Below are positions 42,870 to 54,113 of a stretch of 64,000 nt of DNA, piece by piece. The translations under genes and the position numbers were made by a program. Source of the stretch: Cycas panzhihuaensis (taxonomy: Eukaryota > Cycadophyta); contig CM041465.1 in the NCBI GenBank assembly GCA_023213395.1, forward strand, positions 128,781,741 to 128,845,740, read 5' to 3'. How positions within the stretch are numbered: position 1 is the first letter of the stretch; every line of letters starts with the position of its first letter. Below the pieces are notes generated by a model. That model did not search any database and was not told the origin of the DNA. It saw only the letters and a program-made list of their open reading frames with translations.

Positions 42870-43180
42870 CTATTGTCTATTAAGTTGATTAATAGAGAGG
42901 AGATTTCTAGACATAGATGGTATTAGAAATACCTTGCCAATGGGAAATGGTTGAGCAAGTTTGTGTGTAGTATTGAAAGAAGCAATTTTCCCAACACTCG
43001 AGATTTGAACAGTATGATTGTTTCCAAATGTTATTGTCTGTTCCTTTCTCTCTTTAATGTCTACTAGCAATTTAACATCTCCTGGCATGTGATGGGATGT
43101 GCTAGAGTCAACAATCCATGTGTTGTCACCATTGTTGTTGTCATATGCATAAGTCAATTTAACATTTTCATCATATTGAT
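42870..43180 (-). pseudogene. Copia-2 protease
   Basis: Part of the frame 43292-42870. The linker PPQRPNRGAYRGGHGNHKG leads to NTWIVDSSTSHHMPGDVKLL; the active site is DSS instead of DSG. The end LLSINQLNRQ is the family protease terminus. Copia-3 has the same DSS change. Confidence 0.85.
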
Positions 43181-44087
43181 TGTTATGGCCTTGATTGCCA
43201 CCTTGGTATGCCCCCTTGTGATTTCCATGACCTCCTCGATATGCACCTCGATTTGGTCTTTGTGGTGGTTGTTGTTGTTTTTGTTGTTGCATGTCATGTT
43301 GCTTCTTTCTACACTCGGGATATATGTGGCCAACCTTGCCACAATAATTTTGGATTTGGAAGCATTAATATTCATATTACTAAACTTTTTTTTGGAAGTT
43401 TTTCTTAGGGGCCATGGGCTGCTTGCCTTTGTGCTTTGCAATGAAAGCACCAAAAGTTGTCCCTTCATCTTGACGAGAATATATTTCCTCCTTTTCTATT
43501 AAAAGGCATTCTAGTTGATTAAAAGTTATTGTTTCCAATGTGCTAGCTCGAGTGATGGATGAGATGAAGCCATTGTACTCCCTTGGAAGTGCATGAATGA
43601 TGGTTGTCACAAGGTCTTTATTTATTGTAGGTTTGCCCAATGTCGTCAACTAATTATTGATTTCTTTTACATTTGATAAGGCCATCATAGACTCAACAAA
43701 GTTTATGCTAAACAACTTAGCTTTAGACATAACAATGTAAGCATTATCTCGCCATTCATATAAAGATAACAATATATCCTAAGCTTCTTTCGAAGTGGAT
43801 GCATTAGCAATATTTTGATCAACAATATTATAAATTGTCATATGCAAGAAGGCCAACGCAATCTCATCTTTTGCTTCTCAAGCAACAATAGCAATAGGAT
43901 CTACAGGGATTAAGATACTAGGATTTGTTGGATCAACAGTAAGAGTAGGTTTAGGAAACCTTTTGCACACATATCCCCATAGCTCATTCATGATTAACAA
44001 GTTTTTAACTCATTTTTTCCAATCTTGAAACTTTTTAGGTCCATTGAGTGTGATAAGACTTGCATTAAACATTAATATTGCAGCCAT
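43181..44087 (-). pseudogene. Copia-2 gag, broken
   Basis: The ATG at 44087-44085 gives MAAILMFNASLITLNGPKKF. Stops lie near 43878 and 43780. The frame at 43649-43380 has LVTTIIHALPREYNGFISSI and ITFNQLECLLIEKEE. The zinc knuckle (CGKVGHIYPEC) near 43345 follows a stretch where its first cysteine is lost. It ends in the glutamine-rich linker. Confidence 0.85.
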
Positions 44088-45429
44088 TGTTTTTGAAAAA
44101 TAGTTAAGATTTTATAACTAAAAAATGATTTTGGAACTATCAAGTTTCACCACTTAAGTTCCACTTGTAAACACATCAACAACCTTGCTGAAAAATATAA
44201 AGCAAGTGGAGGGCTACGCTATCAAGTGGTCCAACCCTAATTTATATAAGAGATCTAGTAGTTGGCCAAAGATATATTTTAGTACAAAGAGGTAGAGTTG
44301 ATTTGCATGGCGTACTGTGCTTTCCTTGGAGTTCTCAGCTCTAGTAACACTCTTTTTGAACCTCTCCCACCAAAATACATTTCATTGTTCTGCACTAGTT
44401 GTACAACCAATTGGTCCTCTGGGAGATGCACTGATCTTAAGACTTTGAGGCAAGGTTTAGAACCTTTTTCGAGCCTCCCCACTCTAAAATTTTAAAATAT
44501 TTTAATGATTTTAATGTTTTGTAATGTGAAGTGGGTTGCAAATGTAGTTTAGATTTTTTTCAATGAACTTAATGTTGTTATGTAATGATGTTGATATGTT
44601 GAAAAATAATGCTACTAGCATGGAGTGCTTATGTAGTTCCTTACTTTGTGCAGAAATAAAAAATTTTAAAGAGCACTAAGTCAACTTTTGCAGTGTAACC
44701 ACACAAAAGACGCTTTAGAATTTTTAATAATCCTACCACACTAAAAAAATTGAATTTTATTGATGATTGTGTGCTTTGGAGCCCCTTTTGATGAGTTAGG
44801 ACACCACGTAGGGAGACTAATAATGAGTACAATGATAAATTTTGCACTTTGAGCAATAAAATTCACTTAAAAAAAAAAATAGTGTGCAAGTTAGAAAAAG
44901 TACATGCAAATTTTTTTTTTAAGTGCTAGGGTATGCTCAACTCTTAAGAAAAATGTTTTTTCACTTAAAAAAGTGATAACAATGATTAAAATGCCAAACT
45001 TTAGAACAAAAAGATTATTAAAATAGGAATATGTTTTGGAATATTCCAAAACATATAATACAAAGTTTGAAAACTATAGTGTTAAATCAATTATATAAAA
45101 AGAAATCTACTCAAGCAAGATGGCGATGCACACAAAGAGAAAATCCAATCGAAAACGTAAAGATTCTCACTCGAATTTCTTCAAAATCGAAGTATGAGCT
45201 TGTTCGTTGAATTTACAAGTCTATAGGATGAATTTCGAAGGTTGTGAGTTGTATTTCGAGCCATGACTCTTCAACAGAAGCCGCTAGTCGACGTGCAGGT
45301 TTGCACACAATTGCTTGAAGCGTGATCACTTATGGGAGCTTGCCAAGGTAAAAATTAGTGCCATTTTTTAACGGAGAGACACTAAATATGGGTAAGATTG
45401 TCCATAGGACAGAATTACATCATACAAAA
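44088..45429 (-). other. Copia-2 leader
   Basis: About 1.3 kb without genes. At 44279-44480 (minus) it parallels the conserved leader segment of Copia-4 and Copia-5: GAGGCTCGAAAAAGGTTC, GTTCAAAAAGAGTGTTACT and GGAAAGCACAGTACGCCATG, so the stem-loop is present in damaged form. CTACGTGGTGTCC near 44805 is also shared. A clear PBS next to the LTR at 45429 is not visible. Confidence 0.65.
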
Positions 45430-45860
45430 TGTAGAAAATGTGCAAAGTGGATCATGAGGGGATAGTGAAGGACTAGCTAAGGATGATTCACACCCATAAT
45501 AAGCTTGAAGCACAAGCACATAAGTACAACAAAATATGGAGGAGAGGGAATTGATTCTATCTCCAATAAAATGGCTTGGATTCAACTCAACAACATAACA
45601 TTACACTCATTTCTCAAACTATATATCGCAAAAGAGAATGGTCTCTTATATAGATGGGAGAGGTCCCCTCACGGTCACAACATGATCGACAAGTGCCAAT
45701 CATGTATAGACTTGTGTAGGCATGCCTAAAGAGGGAGAAGTGGGTCATGGACCCAAGTTACAATGTGTTACAACACTAGGAAAATTGTGTGAGTGTGCAC
45801 TTTATACATTAAGTGTGTATTTGATACGTAACTTAACAATAAAACATAAAGGTTCTAACA
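45430..45860 (-). repeat. LTR shared by Copia-2 (5') and Copia-3 (3')
   Basis: On the minus strand it starts TGTTAGAACC after the Copia-3 polypurine tract and ends near TTCTACA, from which the Copia-2 leader continues. Its pair is 7472-7899. It contains CTATATAAGAG near 45645-45655 (minus) and the imperfect hairpin at 45681-45704. Confidence 0.75.
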
Positions 45861-45870
45861 CCCCCCCTTA
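45861..45870 (-). promoter_or_regulatory. Copia-3 polypurine tract
   Basis: CCCCCCCTTA on plus; purine run on minus directly before the LTR. Confidence 0.7.
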
Positions 45871-46540
45871 ATGTTCACATTATTAACTCTTACACCAAGG
45901 CCATTTTTAAAGTGTTCAAACCTTTCTCTACCAAGTGCTTTGGTAAAGATGTCTACCAATTGTTGATCTGTTGGTTTTTATACAAGGTCAATCTCACTGT
46001 TTTGTCCATGCTCCCTAGTGAAATAGTAATGGACCTCAATGTGCTTGGTTCTAGCATGAAAAACTAAATTCTTAGTCATCTTGAGTACACTCTGATTATC
46101 ATAGTATAAATTGGTAGGATGGGTTTGTGCAAGTCCAAACTCATTAAGATCCTTTTGAGCCATATAGCCTTGCATGCTACACTCACCACAACCTTGTATT
46201 CTACATCTATGGAGGAGAGAATTACATTAGGTTGCTTTTTGCAACCCCACGAGATAATGATTGACTCAAGGTTAAAACAATAACCTAAGGTAGATCTCTC
46301 GCTGTTCTGACAACCAACCCAATTAGAGTTTAAGAAACCCTCTTGGCTGAAGTCCTCATTATGTGTGTACTGTACACCATGCTGTAATGTGCCTTTCAAA
46401 TATTTGAGTATACTTTTTACAACATTCCAATGTCTTTGGTTGGGTTGAGACATGCATCAAGAATAGATTCCACCTGCATAAGAGATATCCGGTTTAATGT
46501 TAGTTAAATAAATAAGACTACCCACTAGTTGCCTGTAAAG
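45871..46540 (-). pseudogene. Copia-3 RNase H, broken
   Basis: The frame at 46453-46076 has WNVVKSILKYLKGTLQHGVQ, LNSNWVGCQNSERSTLGYC (aspartate position changed to asparagine) and LSSIDVEYKVVVS (glutamate position changed to aspartate). The frame at 46175-45978 has LYYDNQSVLKMTKNLVFHAR and TKHIEVHYYFTREHG. Confidence 0.87.
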
Positions 46541-47480
46541 AGAAAATCAATTGGCTTTCCACCCTCATCAAGTGAAAGTTTAATGTCAGTCTCCATCAAT
46601 GTAGGTGCAGGTTTCCAGCCTTCCATTCTGAATCATTGCAAAATATTCCAAGTGTATTTAGGTTAAGAAATGAAAATGTCACTTGGTTGTTGCTGCATCT
46701 TCATACCTATAAAGTAGTGAAGAAGTCCAAGATCTATCATCTTGAAACTTCTTTTTAAATCTCTTGGGAGACTCTTAATCATTGTAGTATCACTTCTAGT
46801 GATAATTAAGTCATCAACATATAATATGACAAAGGTCACATGCTTGTTCCAAACTTTTATGTACAAGTTTGGGTCTGATGAGGTTCGATGAAACCCACGT
46901 CTCACAAAGTAATCATTGATTTTAGAGTACCATGCATGTGGGGCCTGTTTAAGGCCATACAAGGCAACAAACCATATGTACTTTGTCGTGCTCTACATAG
47001 CCAAGAGTTTGCTCTAAATATACCTCCTCTGAAAGATCGCCATTTAAAAAGGCACTTTTAACATCCATTTGATAAATAGGCCATTTGCATTGTGCTGTTA
47101 AGGCCATTATAAGTCTAATGGTGTTCATGTTAGCCACCAATCGAGTTTTGTGTCACTTGTTTGAACCATCAGACTAGAATTTGGTTTTATAGATCCATTT
47201 ATAGCTTATTTCTTGCTTGCCTTTGGGTAATTCAACCAAATCTCAAGTTCTATTCTTTTGAATTGAATGGATCTCATCATTCATAGTGGCATTCCACTTT
47301 TCTCCTTTACATGCCTTCTCAAAAGTGGAATGCTCATCAACAGTTAACACTTTAGCCATAAGTGCATAATTGACATTTTGTTGCCACATTTTAGATGGAT
47401 GTTTTTCTTCTACAGTTTGTGAACCCTCTCTAGTTTGTAAGTACAATTTTGGTAATTTCTTCATCGTTGTAGTGGTCACC
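46541..47480 (-). pseudogene. Copia-3 reverse transcriptase, broken
   Basis: The frame at 47479-47243 has ALMAKVLTVDEHSTF and WNATMNDEIHSIQKN. The frame at 47140-46949 has MVANMNTIRLIMALTAQCKW and MDVKSAFLNGDLSEEVYLEQ. The frame at 46962-46663 has YGLKQAPHAWYSKINDYFVR and LYVDDLIITRSDT with both catalytic aspartates. About 80 bp around GIDYEETF is missing near 47140. Confidence 0.9.
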
Positions 47481-48530
47481 TCAGTATCTTGAGCGTATAA
47501 AGGATGTACAATGTCAGACAGATTGCTAGGATCTAATGGAGGAGTTGAAGAAGTGGATGGAGTTGAAGTAGACGATGAAGGTGAGATAGGTGTTAATGAA
47601 GTACATGGTGTTGACGATGTTGAGGAAATGAAATCCTCAATAATTTCTTAGCCTTTATCGAGAGGAATATGAATAGAGGCAAGGTCCATTTCCTCATTGT
47701 CCTTAACAAGGATTATATCTTTTGTTATATATGCCTTTTTATCAACGGGGTCATATACCTAATAAGATTTGCTACCAACTGCATAACCAATAATGATGCA
47801 TTTTAAGTTTTTATCATTGAATTTACATCTTTGCTATTGGGGATGTGCTTGTAGGTTGTGCACCTAAAGGTGCGAAGATAGTTGACAATGGATTTCCTAC
47901 TAGCCTAGGCCTCTTTTGGTGTCATATCCTAGATTGCAGTTGTGGAGCTTCTATTTGTAACATAGGCAGTTGTATAAAGTTCTTCTGCCCAATATGACTA
48001 CGAGAGACCTTTTGCATGTATCATTGCCTTGTTTTTCTTACAAGAGTTTTGTTCATCCTTTTTGCTACACCGTTTTGTTGTGGTGTATAGGGAGTAGTAA
48101 GCTGATTTTGATACCATTATCAATGTAGAACTAGTTAAATTCTTTAGAAGTGAACTCACCATTGTTTCCAGAACTCCTTCTCTACAACAAGTTTGAATTC
48201 TTTGAGCTTAGAGAATGATTTTGATTTGTGTTTCATACAATATATCTAAACCTTGTGTGAGAAATCATCAATGAAGGCAATGGAAAAAAGTGCTTTGCTA
48301 AGAGATTGTGAATGGCTGTGTGTACTAGTTGCAATAACTGTTTTGCTCTCCACGCTTTACCTTTCTGAAAAGGTTCTCCGTGTTGTTTCTCCATAATGCA
48401 GGCTTCACATAGGCATCTACACAATGAAATCTTGGGTTAGTTGAACACCATGTTTTTTTTTTTACATCAATTTTATGCTTTCTAGGTTCAAGTGATCTAG
48501 TTAGTCATGCCATAATTTTTCTTTAATAAG
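47481..48530 (-). pseudogene. Copia-3 linker and integrase, broken and partly deleted
   Basis: A serine/threonine/proline-rich linker occupies about 47480-47640. The integrase tail blocks follow upstream. The frame at 48424-48233 has CLCEACIMEKQHGEPF, then jumps from LQLVHT to a later core segment, so part of the core including the first catalytic aspartate is deleted. GEFTSKEFN is visible near 48160. Confidence 0.8.
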
Positions 48531-48533
48531 TGA

Positions 48534-48980
48534 CTATGAAATGTAGGCTTGTGATTTACCAAGTGTTGCAGCTAGTTTATAAAGCCCATGGTTCTCATGA
48601 CTAATAGCAACAACTTGATCTTTTTTATCACTTATTTTGCATTTTCCACTTTTAAATAATACATTTATTTGTTGTTTGTCAAGTTGGCTAACAAAGAGGA
48701 GATTTTTAGACATAGATGGTACTAGAACTACATTGCTAGTGGAAAATTGTTGAGCAGGGTTTTGTGGAGTGTTGAAGGAGGTAATTTTACCACCACCTGA
48801 AATTTGAATAGTTTGATTGTTTCCAAATATAATTGCTTGTCCCTTGCTCTCTTCAATATCTTCTAATAATTCAGCATCACCTGTCATGTGATGGGATGTG
48901 CTAGAATCAATAATCCAAGTGTTGTTTCTATTACTATTGTCATATGTACAAAACAATTTAACATTATCATCATAATGATT
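48534..48980 (-). pseudogene. Copia-3 protease
   Basis: A 140-residue frame has NTWIIDSSTSHHMTGDAELL (DSS for DSG), KGQAIIFGNNQTIQISGGGK and LLFVSQLDKQQINVLFKSGK, the standard protease end. Confidence 0.87.
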
Positions 48981-49875
48981 GTTGTGGCCTTAATAGCCAC
49001 CTCTATATGCCCCTTTTTATTTCCACTATGACCTCCTCCATATGCACCTCGATTTGGTCTTTTCAGGGCCTGCTGTTGCTGTTGTTGCATGTTATGCTGC
49101 TTTTTTGTACATTAAGGTTGTATGTTACCAACCTTGCCACAATAATGATAAACAATTGTTTTGGATTTGGAAGTATCTATGTTAAGATTATCAAATTCTT
49201 TTTGAAAGTTCTGCGTGAGGGCCATGGGTTGATTACCTTTGTGCTTTGCGGTGAAAGCACTAAAAGTTGCCTTTTCATCTTGACCAGAGTAGATTTTCTC
49301 TTTTCGTATGAAAAGTCTCTCTAGCTGGTTGAAGGTCATTGTTCCCAAAGTACCACCTTGGGTTATAGATGAAATGAAGTAGTTGTATTCCCTTGGTAGC
49401 GCATAAATGGTGGTAGTCACAAGGTCTTTAACTATAGCTGGCTTGCCCAATGCTGTCAATTGATTATTAATTTCTTTCACATTTGACAAGAATGCCATCA
49501 TAGTCTCAATAAACTTAAAGCTAAACAATTTAGCTTTGGACATAACAATATGAGAATCATCTTGCCTTTCATACAAAGATAAGAAAATATCCCAAGCTTC
49601 TTTTGAAGTAGATGCATTAACAATGTTTTGATCAACAATATTGTGAATTATCATATGCAAAAAGGCTAATGTTATCTCATCTTCTGCCTTCCAAGCAACA
49701 ATAGCAATAGGCTCTGCAAGGATCATCACATTAGGATTTGTAGGATCAGGAGTAGGAGCAAGTTTAGGAAATCTTCCACATATATAACTCTAAAGTTCAT
49801 TAATGATTGACAAGTTCTTAGCTTGTTTTCTCCAATCTTGAAAATCTTTAGGTCCATTAAGCTTGATAGGACTTG
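48981..49875 (-). pseudogene. Copia-3 gag, 5'-truncated
   Basis: The open frame 49729-49112 has EAWDIFLSLYERQDDSHIVM, VKDLVTTTIYALPREYNYFI and MTFNQLERLFIRKEK. It reaches a knuckle YHYCGKVGNIQP, where the first cysteine and the histidine are changed. Upstream the homology runs to SPIKLNGPK at about 49870 and then stops. Confidence 0.86.
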
Positions 49876-51100
49876 TTGTTGACTTTATATTTTACTTTAC
49901 TTTTGAAATATGCACCTGTGAAGGGTCACATGTTGATAGTCTAGTTAGGAAGAAGTCAACATACTTGTATTTCCACTTATTATCATCAAAATCACTTTAT
50001 ACATACATGACATTCATAATTATCACATCATCATCATCATCATTATCATCATCTATCATATTAAACCATCATGCACTCCTCATATAAACATCATATCACA
50101 CGTAATATACAAGATTCCACGTAACTCTTATTTTATTAAGCAATAACCCCAGATATATTCAGTTTTGGAACATATTCTTGCATATGTTCCAGTAGCCTCA
50201 AGACACCTGGTTACATACGTCCCATACGTACTAGAATGGATTACAGTATAGAATGCTTTTGTTATCACATAAAACTGATGATGCTGAAATGAATCACTTG
50301 ACTCTCACCTTTGAGAGTATGATACAAGATCAAATAACTTGGCTCTCATATCGAATTGGTGAGAAAAGTGCCAATAAATACCATGATATGTGCCTTTGGG
50401 TGAATGGTTAGGAGTCATAGTCATATCCATTCCCTTTACAAACTAAACCTTTTCACTTAATCACGTGTTTGTTAATTATTAACCATTCTTGATTGTCCGT
50501 ACGTACATTTCTCCATGCTGATGTCCTTAGATCTGAGAGTTTTGAGTCAAATCTGGGCATGCATACCTCATAGTTTTTCTTGTGCGTTCCTGTTCTACAA
50601 GCGTGCCCAAAAGGTATGTGCCTATATTATGTACCCCGAAAGTGCCTTTTTTGGCTCTTTTCACTAGATTTTCATATGCGTACCTCTGCATGGTTTGTTG
50701 GCTGTGCATACGCATTCTCAATGTCAGTACAAGCATGCATTCTTGATTTTCCATGGTCTAAGTGTCGTGTGCCAAAAATATCCCCAACATCTATCCAGGG
50801 TCAACAAAAAAGGGTTGAGCATCCTTGCTTATTTCAAAAATTCAAAAATTTTTGGCATTCTTCTCCCCCACTCTGTCTTAGGGCTGCCCCTGTAGCCTTT
50901 GGTATGATGCTATATTACGTGCTGCTAGTATCTCTTCATTTACTTGAGTGAGGGTTGCAATCATGGAGTCATTTTCTTTTAATTTTTTTTGTAGGGCAGC
51001 TATTTCTGCCTTATATCTTGGTCCCAATTCTTTGATTAGATGAAAAAATTCCTGTGCTTTTCCTTTTGTCTATGATGGTTGAGATGATGTTTCTCCAATC
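49876..51100. other. Unassigned non-coding DNA
   Basis: No domain is seen on either strand. It holds a TCA/ATC microsatellite (50026-50055), an inverted GAGAG/GGCTCTCAT arrangement at about 50300-50380 resembling the repeats at 4090-4246 on the other strand, and the region toward Gypsy-4 that may include its 3' LTR. The 123-residue plus frame at 50580-50951 shows no motif. Confidence 0.4.
50026..50055. repeat. Trinucleotide microsatellite (TCA)n
   Basis: CATCATCATCATCATCAT then ATTATCATCATC; about nine units with one interruption. Confidence 0.85.
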
Positions 51101-51335
51101 TCCATTGTGGGAGGAAATTCACTCTATTCCTTGAGTGAAGGCTCTATCTGAACCTCTTTCTTTGGCTTCTCTTCATCTCATTGTCTTTTGGAACTTCTAT
51201 GTACCACCAGTTTGGCACAATGTGGAATAGAACCATCTGGTATCTGTGGTAGCCACTTCAGAATCTTTGTCATTTCCTTTTGACCCTTCTCTTTATTTCC
51301 ATATCCTAGGTATTTTCTGGAAAAGGGTCCACCCA

Positions 51336-52329
51336 TTACTTGATTAATGGTTCATGTGAGTGAATAGGTATTTGGGTGGGGGTGGGGGGAGTTACATTCC
51401 TAGACACTGATGGATTAATATTGCAAGCAATAAGGAGGGGTGTCTGAAAGGGTGTGTTATTATTTCCCCTATTTGCTGTGTCATATTTTTTGCCAAGAAT
51501 GCTGGCCAATTTAGTCATTCTCCGTTGTAAATCCTTGGTAATATTGGCATCATCCCTCCTGGAATGTATGTATATTTTCTTTTGGATAGGAATCGAGTGT
51601 TTATAATTTTTGCTATCCACTGAATCCTCACATCCTTAATATCCACCACTTGTATCCCTCCTAATAAAATTTGAGCATTTTCTTGGCAATACTCCCTCAG
51701 CCATGTCTCATGGTCCACCTCTAACTGCTTAGTAGAAATTGGGATCTCCCCCTCCTTGGGAAGCCCTGTAATTTCGTGAACGTCTGCATCCAACTTAATT
51801 TTCTTCATGTCTTTCTTCTATTCTTCTAATATACTTTCCATTAACTTTGGGTCCCAATATAGAGAACTCAGGTATATATATTCTCCCCAATTTTCTTGTT
51901 TAACCCTGGCTTTGAATGGAGCAAGTAGTCCTACAAACTCCTTCTTCAATTTGGGTAAAAAGGTCTCTTGGTACCCTATCATCTTCATCCTGGATACTAC
52001 ATGGAAAAAGCAAGAAGCAATACAAGTACTAATAAAAAGGAATGAGTACAAAACCATGAATGCGTACCATCTAGGAATGGATGGTTTTCTTGCATTGGAA
52101 TGCTTGGTCTTGCCTCGAAAATGCTTCACTCTTTTCCTTGATCCTTGATTTTGCTATAATGGCCCTTGATTAGGAAGTTGACGTACCCAATCTTTGCTTT
52201 CCACTCCTTGTACCACACACAAATGCTTACAGGTACGTATAATATACTTTTCCCTTTTTTGCACTTTGTTCTTTGTGTGCCTAGTAACGTAGTTTTTTGG
52301 TACAGATAGTGTATTAAATCACTTTTCAT
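51336..52329 (-). pseudogene. Unidentified third ORF of Gypsy-4, downstream of integrase
   Basis: Three overlapping minus frames (52329-52126, 52129-51818, 51808-51336 in two frames) read like one broken protein. It has a basic N-part, a hydrophobic stretch YAFMVLYSFLFISTCIASCF (about 52065-52005), then LPKLKKEFVGLLAPFKARVK, WGEYIYLSSLYWDP, DVHEITGLPKEGEIPIS, GGIQVVDIKDVRIQWIAKII and YTYIPGGMMPILPRIY. I do not recognise the family. Position fits the extra or env-like ORF of some plant gypsy lineages, but the one hydrophobic stretch is weak support. Gypsy-1 keeps relics of the same protein. Confidence 0.6.
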
Positions 52330-52689
52330 ACCCTTTTTTATGCTGTGTACCTACTGGCATACTTTTCTGGAATGTAACTAAGAGGTATGTATATTGAAAT
52401 TTTGATTTTCTTGATATATTTTCCTATTTTCTTATTTACTTGCTCGGTTTTTCACTTTTTTGTTTCATAAACTTCTTTTTCTTCTTTTTTTTTGTTATAT
52501 TTTGTCATATTGCTTATGTGTATGATATGAGTTACAGTTATTTTTTTCTGTTTTTTGATTTTTTTGTATTTTTGTATTTATATACTGGATTGGAATCATG
52601 CTCCAGTATTGAGAAAACCTTGATTTTCTCCAACTTCAAGCAATGCATTATGATACAACCAATCAATTCCTCTAGTAGACTGACATACC
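52330..52689. other. Spacer between integrase and third ORF of Gypsy-4
   Basis: AT-rich with long T runs; the plus frame at 52440-52697 is a poly-phenylalanine artefact. No gene seen. Confidence 0.6.
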
Positions 52690-53640
52690 CTAGTTGAGAT
52701 AGGGTTTCAGTTGGTTGTCGTTCACCAATGTTGACAGCTGGGGTCCATCGATCTCACAGACTTGAACTGAACCATTTTCAAATATTTTGTGGGCGATGTA
52801 CAGTCCCAACCATTGCATTTTTAATTTTCCAGGTTGTGTTTTGAATTTGCTATCGTATAACAACACTTGGTTGCCTTCCTTAAACTGCAACGTTCTAAGA
52901 TGACAGTCGTGCCAGACTTTTTGCCTCGTTTTTTTTTATTCCTTGTAACCGTTTGGCCATATGTCTCATCTCTTCTAGCCATATCAACTGTTTTAACCTT
53001 TTCTGTAAGGAATGAAAATCATCTAGTCGACATTGCATAGTTACTTTCAAACTTGGAATCTCAAATTCAATAGGAAGAATGGTTTCAATTCCATAAACTG
53101 GTTGAAATCGTGTTTGACCTATTGACCTTTTGTATGTTGTTCTAAAGGCCCATAACACTGATGGCAATTTTTCATCCCAGTCGGATCTTCCTACATCATA
53201 GATTTTCGACAAGTAGTTTTCGATGATTTTGTTAGAACTTTCAACTTGTCCGTTTTCTCGTGGATAGTATGGTGTAGACTTTTGATGGCTAATCTTAAAG
53301 GTCGATGTCAAAATCTCTATGGTTTGATTAAGAAAATGAGCTCCCTGGTCACTTGCAATCTCCAATGGACATCCAAAGCATGTTGTGATAACTTCATACA
53401 GAAATCTTGTTGTACTCTCTAAATCAACCTTCCTAAGTGCTTGTGCTTCCACTCACTTTTTCATATAATTAGTTGCCACCAAGATATAGCGGGCTTGGGA
53501 GCATCGAGTGGCTGGTTTGATTGGCCCAACAAAATCAAGTCCCCACTTCTCAAAAGGTGCGAGAGATAAGACTGGTTTAAGTGGTCGAATATCCTTTTAA
53601 TTGGGTTTCCCTACACTTTGGCAATAGTCACATTTTTGTA
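52690..53640 (-). pseudogene. Gypsy-4 integrase
   Basis: Upstream pieces in other frames give a CDYCQS half of the zinc domain and [12 protein letters not shown] with the first catalytic aspartate. The frame at 53452-52895 has EIASDQGAHFLNQT with the second aspartate and PRENGQVESSNKIIENYLSK with the glutamate, then LPSVLWAFRTTYKRSIG. The frame at 52890-52690 has EGNQVLLYDSKFK and LGLYIAHKIFENGSV, a GPY-like C-terminus without a chromodomain. It inserts the DNA copy into the genome. NGQVE places it outside the chromovirus type seen in Gypsy-2 and Gypsy-3 (inference). Confidence 0.88.
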
Positions 53641-54113
53641 TCCATTTTGCTACATCTTCAAACATCATTGGCCACTAGAATCCTACTGATAACACCTTTC
53701 TCCATGTGGCCCTTTTCCTCATGTGGCCTCTTTCCCCATGTGGCCTCCTGCCACTCCATCTGCTTGGGGCATGATTTGATCAATTTCATAGGGTTTCAAC
53801 ACAACGACACAATACTTCATCTGGCCCTAATTTATAGAGTTCTCTTTGGATTAATTGATAACGGTTTGCTTTATGCACAAAGTTCCTTCATTTTGTTCTA
53901 TCCATCTTTAGTGGTAACTCTCTTGTTGTCAAAAATTCTGGTATACCTTCATACCACTCTGTCGGAATTGTCTCCACACTAAATAATGCTACATTTAGAA
54001 AGTTGTTGGATACTCCTGTAGCTTTTTCTCCATTTGTGATTCCTGATAATTGAACCGATATTATATGAGCTTTCCCCGGTTTAACCATTATCTAAAATGT
54101 GAATTCTTGGAAT
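53641..54113 (-). pseudogene. Gypsy-4 RNase H end and connector
   Basis: The frame at 54088-53888 reads MVKPGKAHIISVQLSGITNG, the end of the gypsy RNase H domain, where the family has a V-x-P-G-K-x-N block. VETIPTEWYEGIPEFLTT leads to the connector. Homologous connector sequence is at 7131-7471. The domain is cut at 54113 by the Copia-6 LTR. Confidence 0.78.

Larger units (their letters stand above)
7472..45860 (-). mobile_element. Copia-2: Ty1/copia element split by two large insertions
   Basis: Minus-strand pieces are: 3' LTR 7472-7899; end of RNase H 7913-8167; RNase H and RT 30264-31675; integrase, protease, gag and leader 41787-45429; 5' LTR 45430-45860. The RNase H halves flanking Gypsy-2 join to match Copia-3. 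At the Copia-5 site roughly 180 bp of linker is missing compared with Copia-3. The LTR at 45430-45860 also abuts the 3' end of Copia-3, so it is shared. Confidence 0.85.
45430..49875 (-). mobile_element. Copia-3: 5'-truncated relative of Copia-2
   Basis: On the minus strand, gag (49875-49112), protease, integrase, RT, RNase H, polypurine tract (45861-45868) and LTR occur in copia order. The gag is cut at about 49875, inside the N-terminal SPIKLNGPK block, and the adjoining DNA is unrelated. The sequence is closely related to Copia-2. Confidence 0.85.
51101..54113 (-). mobile_element. Gypsy-4: gypsy element, 3' half, cut by Copia-6
   Basis: On the minus strand: end of RNase H (54113-53700), integrase (about 53700-52690), spacer, then a third coding region (52329-51336). 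It shares integrase and third-ORF sequence with Gypsy-1. Copia-6 inserted at 54113/54114. The rest of pol should lie beyond the right edge of the window. Edges at the low-coordinate side are not defined. Confidence 0.8.

Noticed and set aside
50580-50951. Cysteine-rich 123-residue plus frame
   Set aside because: No recognisable domain or spacing of cysteines; lies in unassigned intergenic DNA with an overlapping second frame.
52440-52697. Hydrophobic plus-strand frame resembling a membrane protein
   Set aside because: It is produced by T-rich DNA in the spacer of a minus-strand gypsy element.
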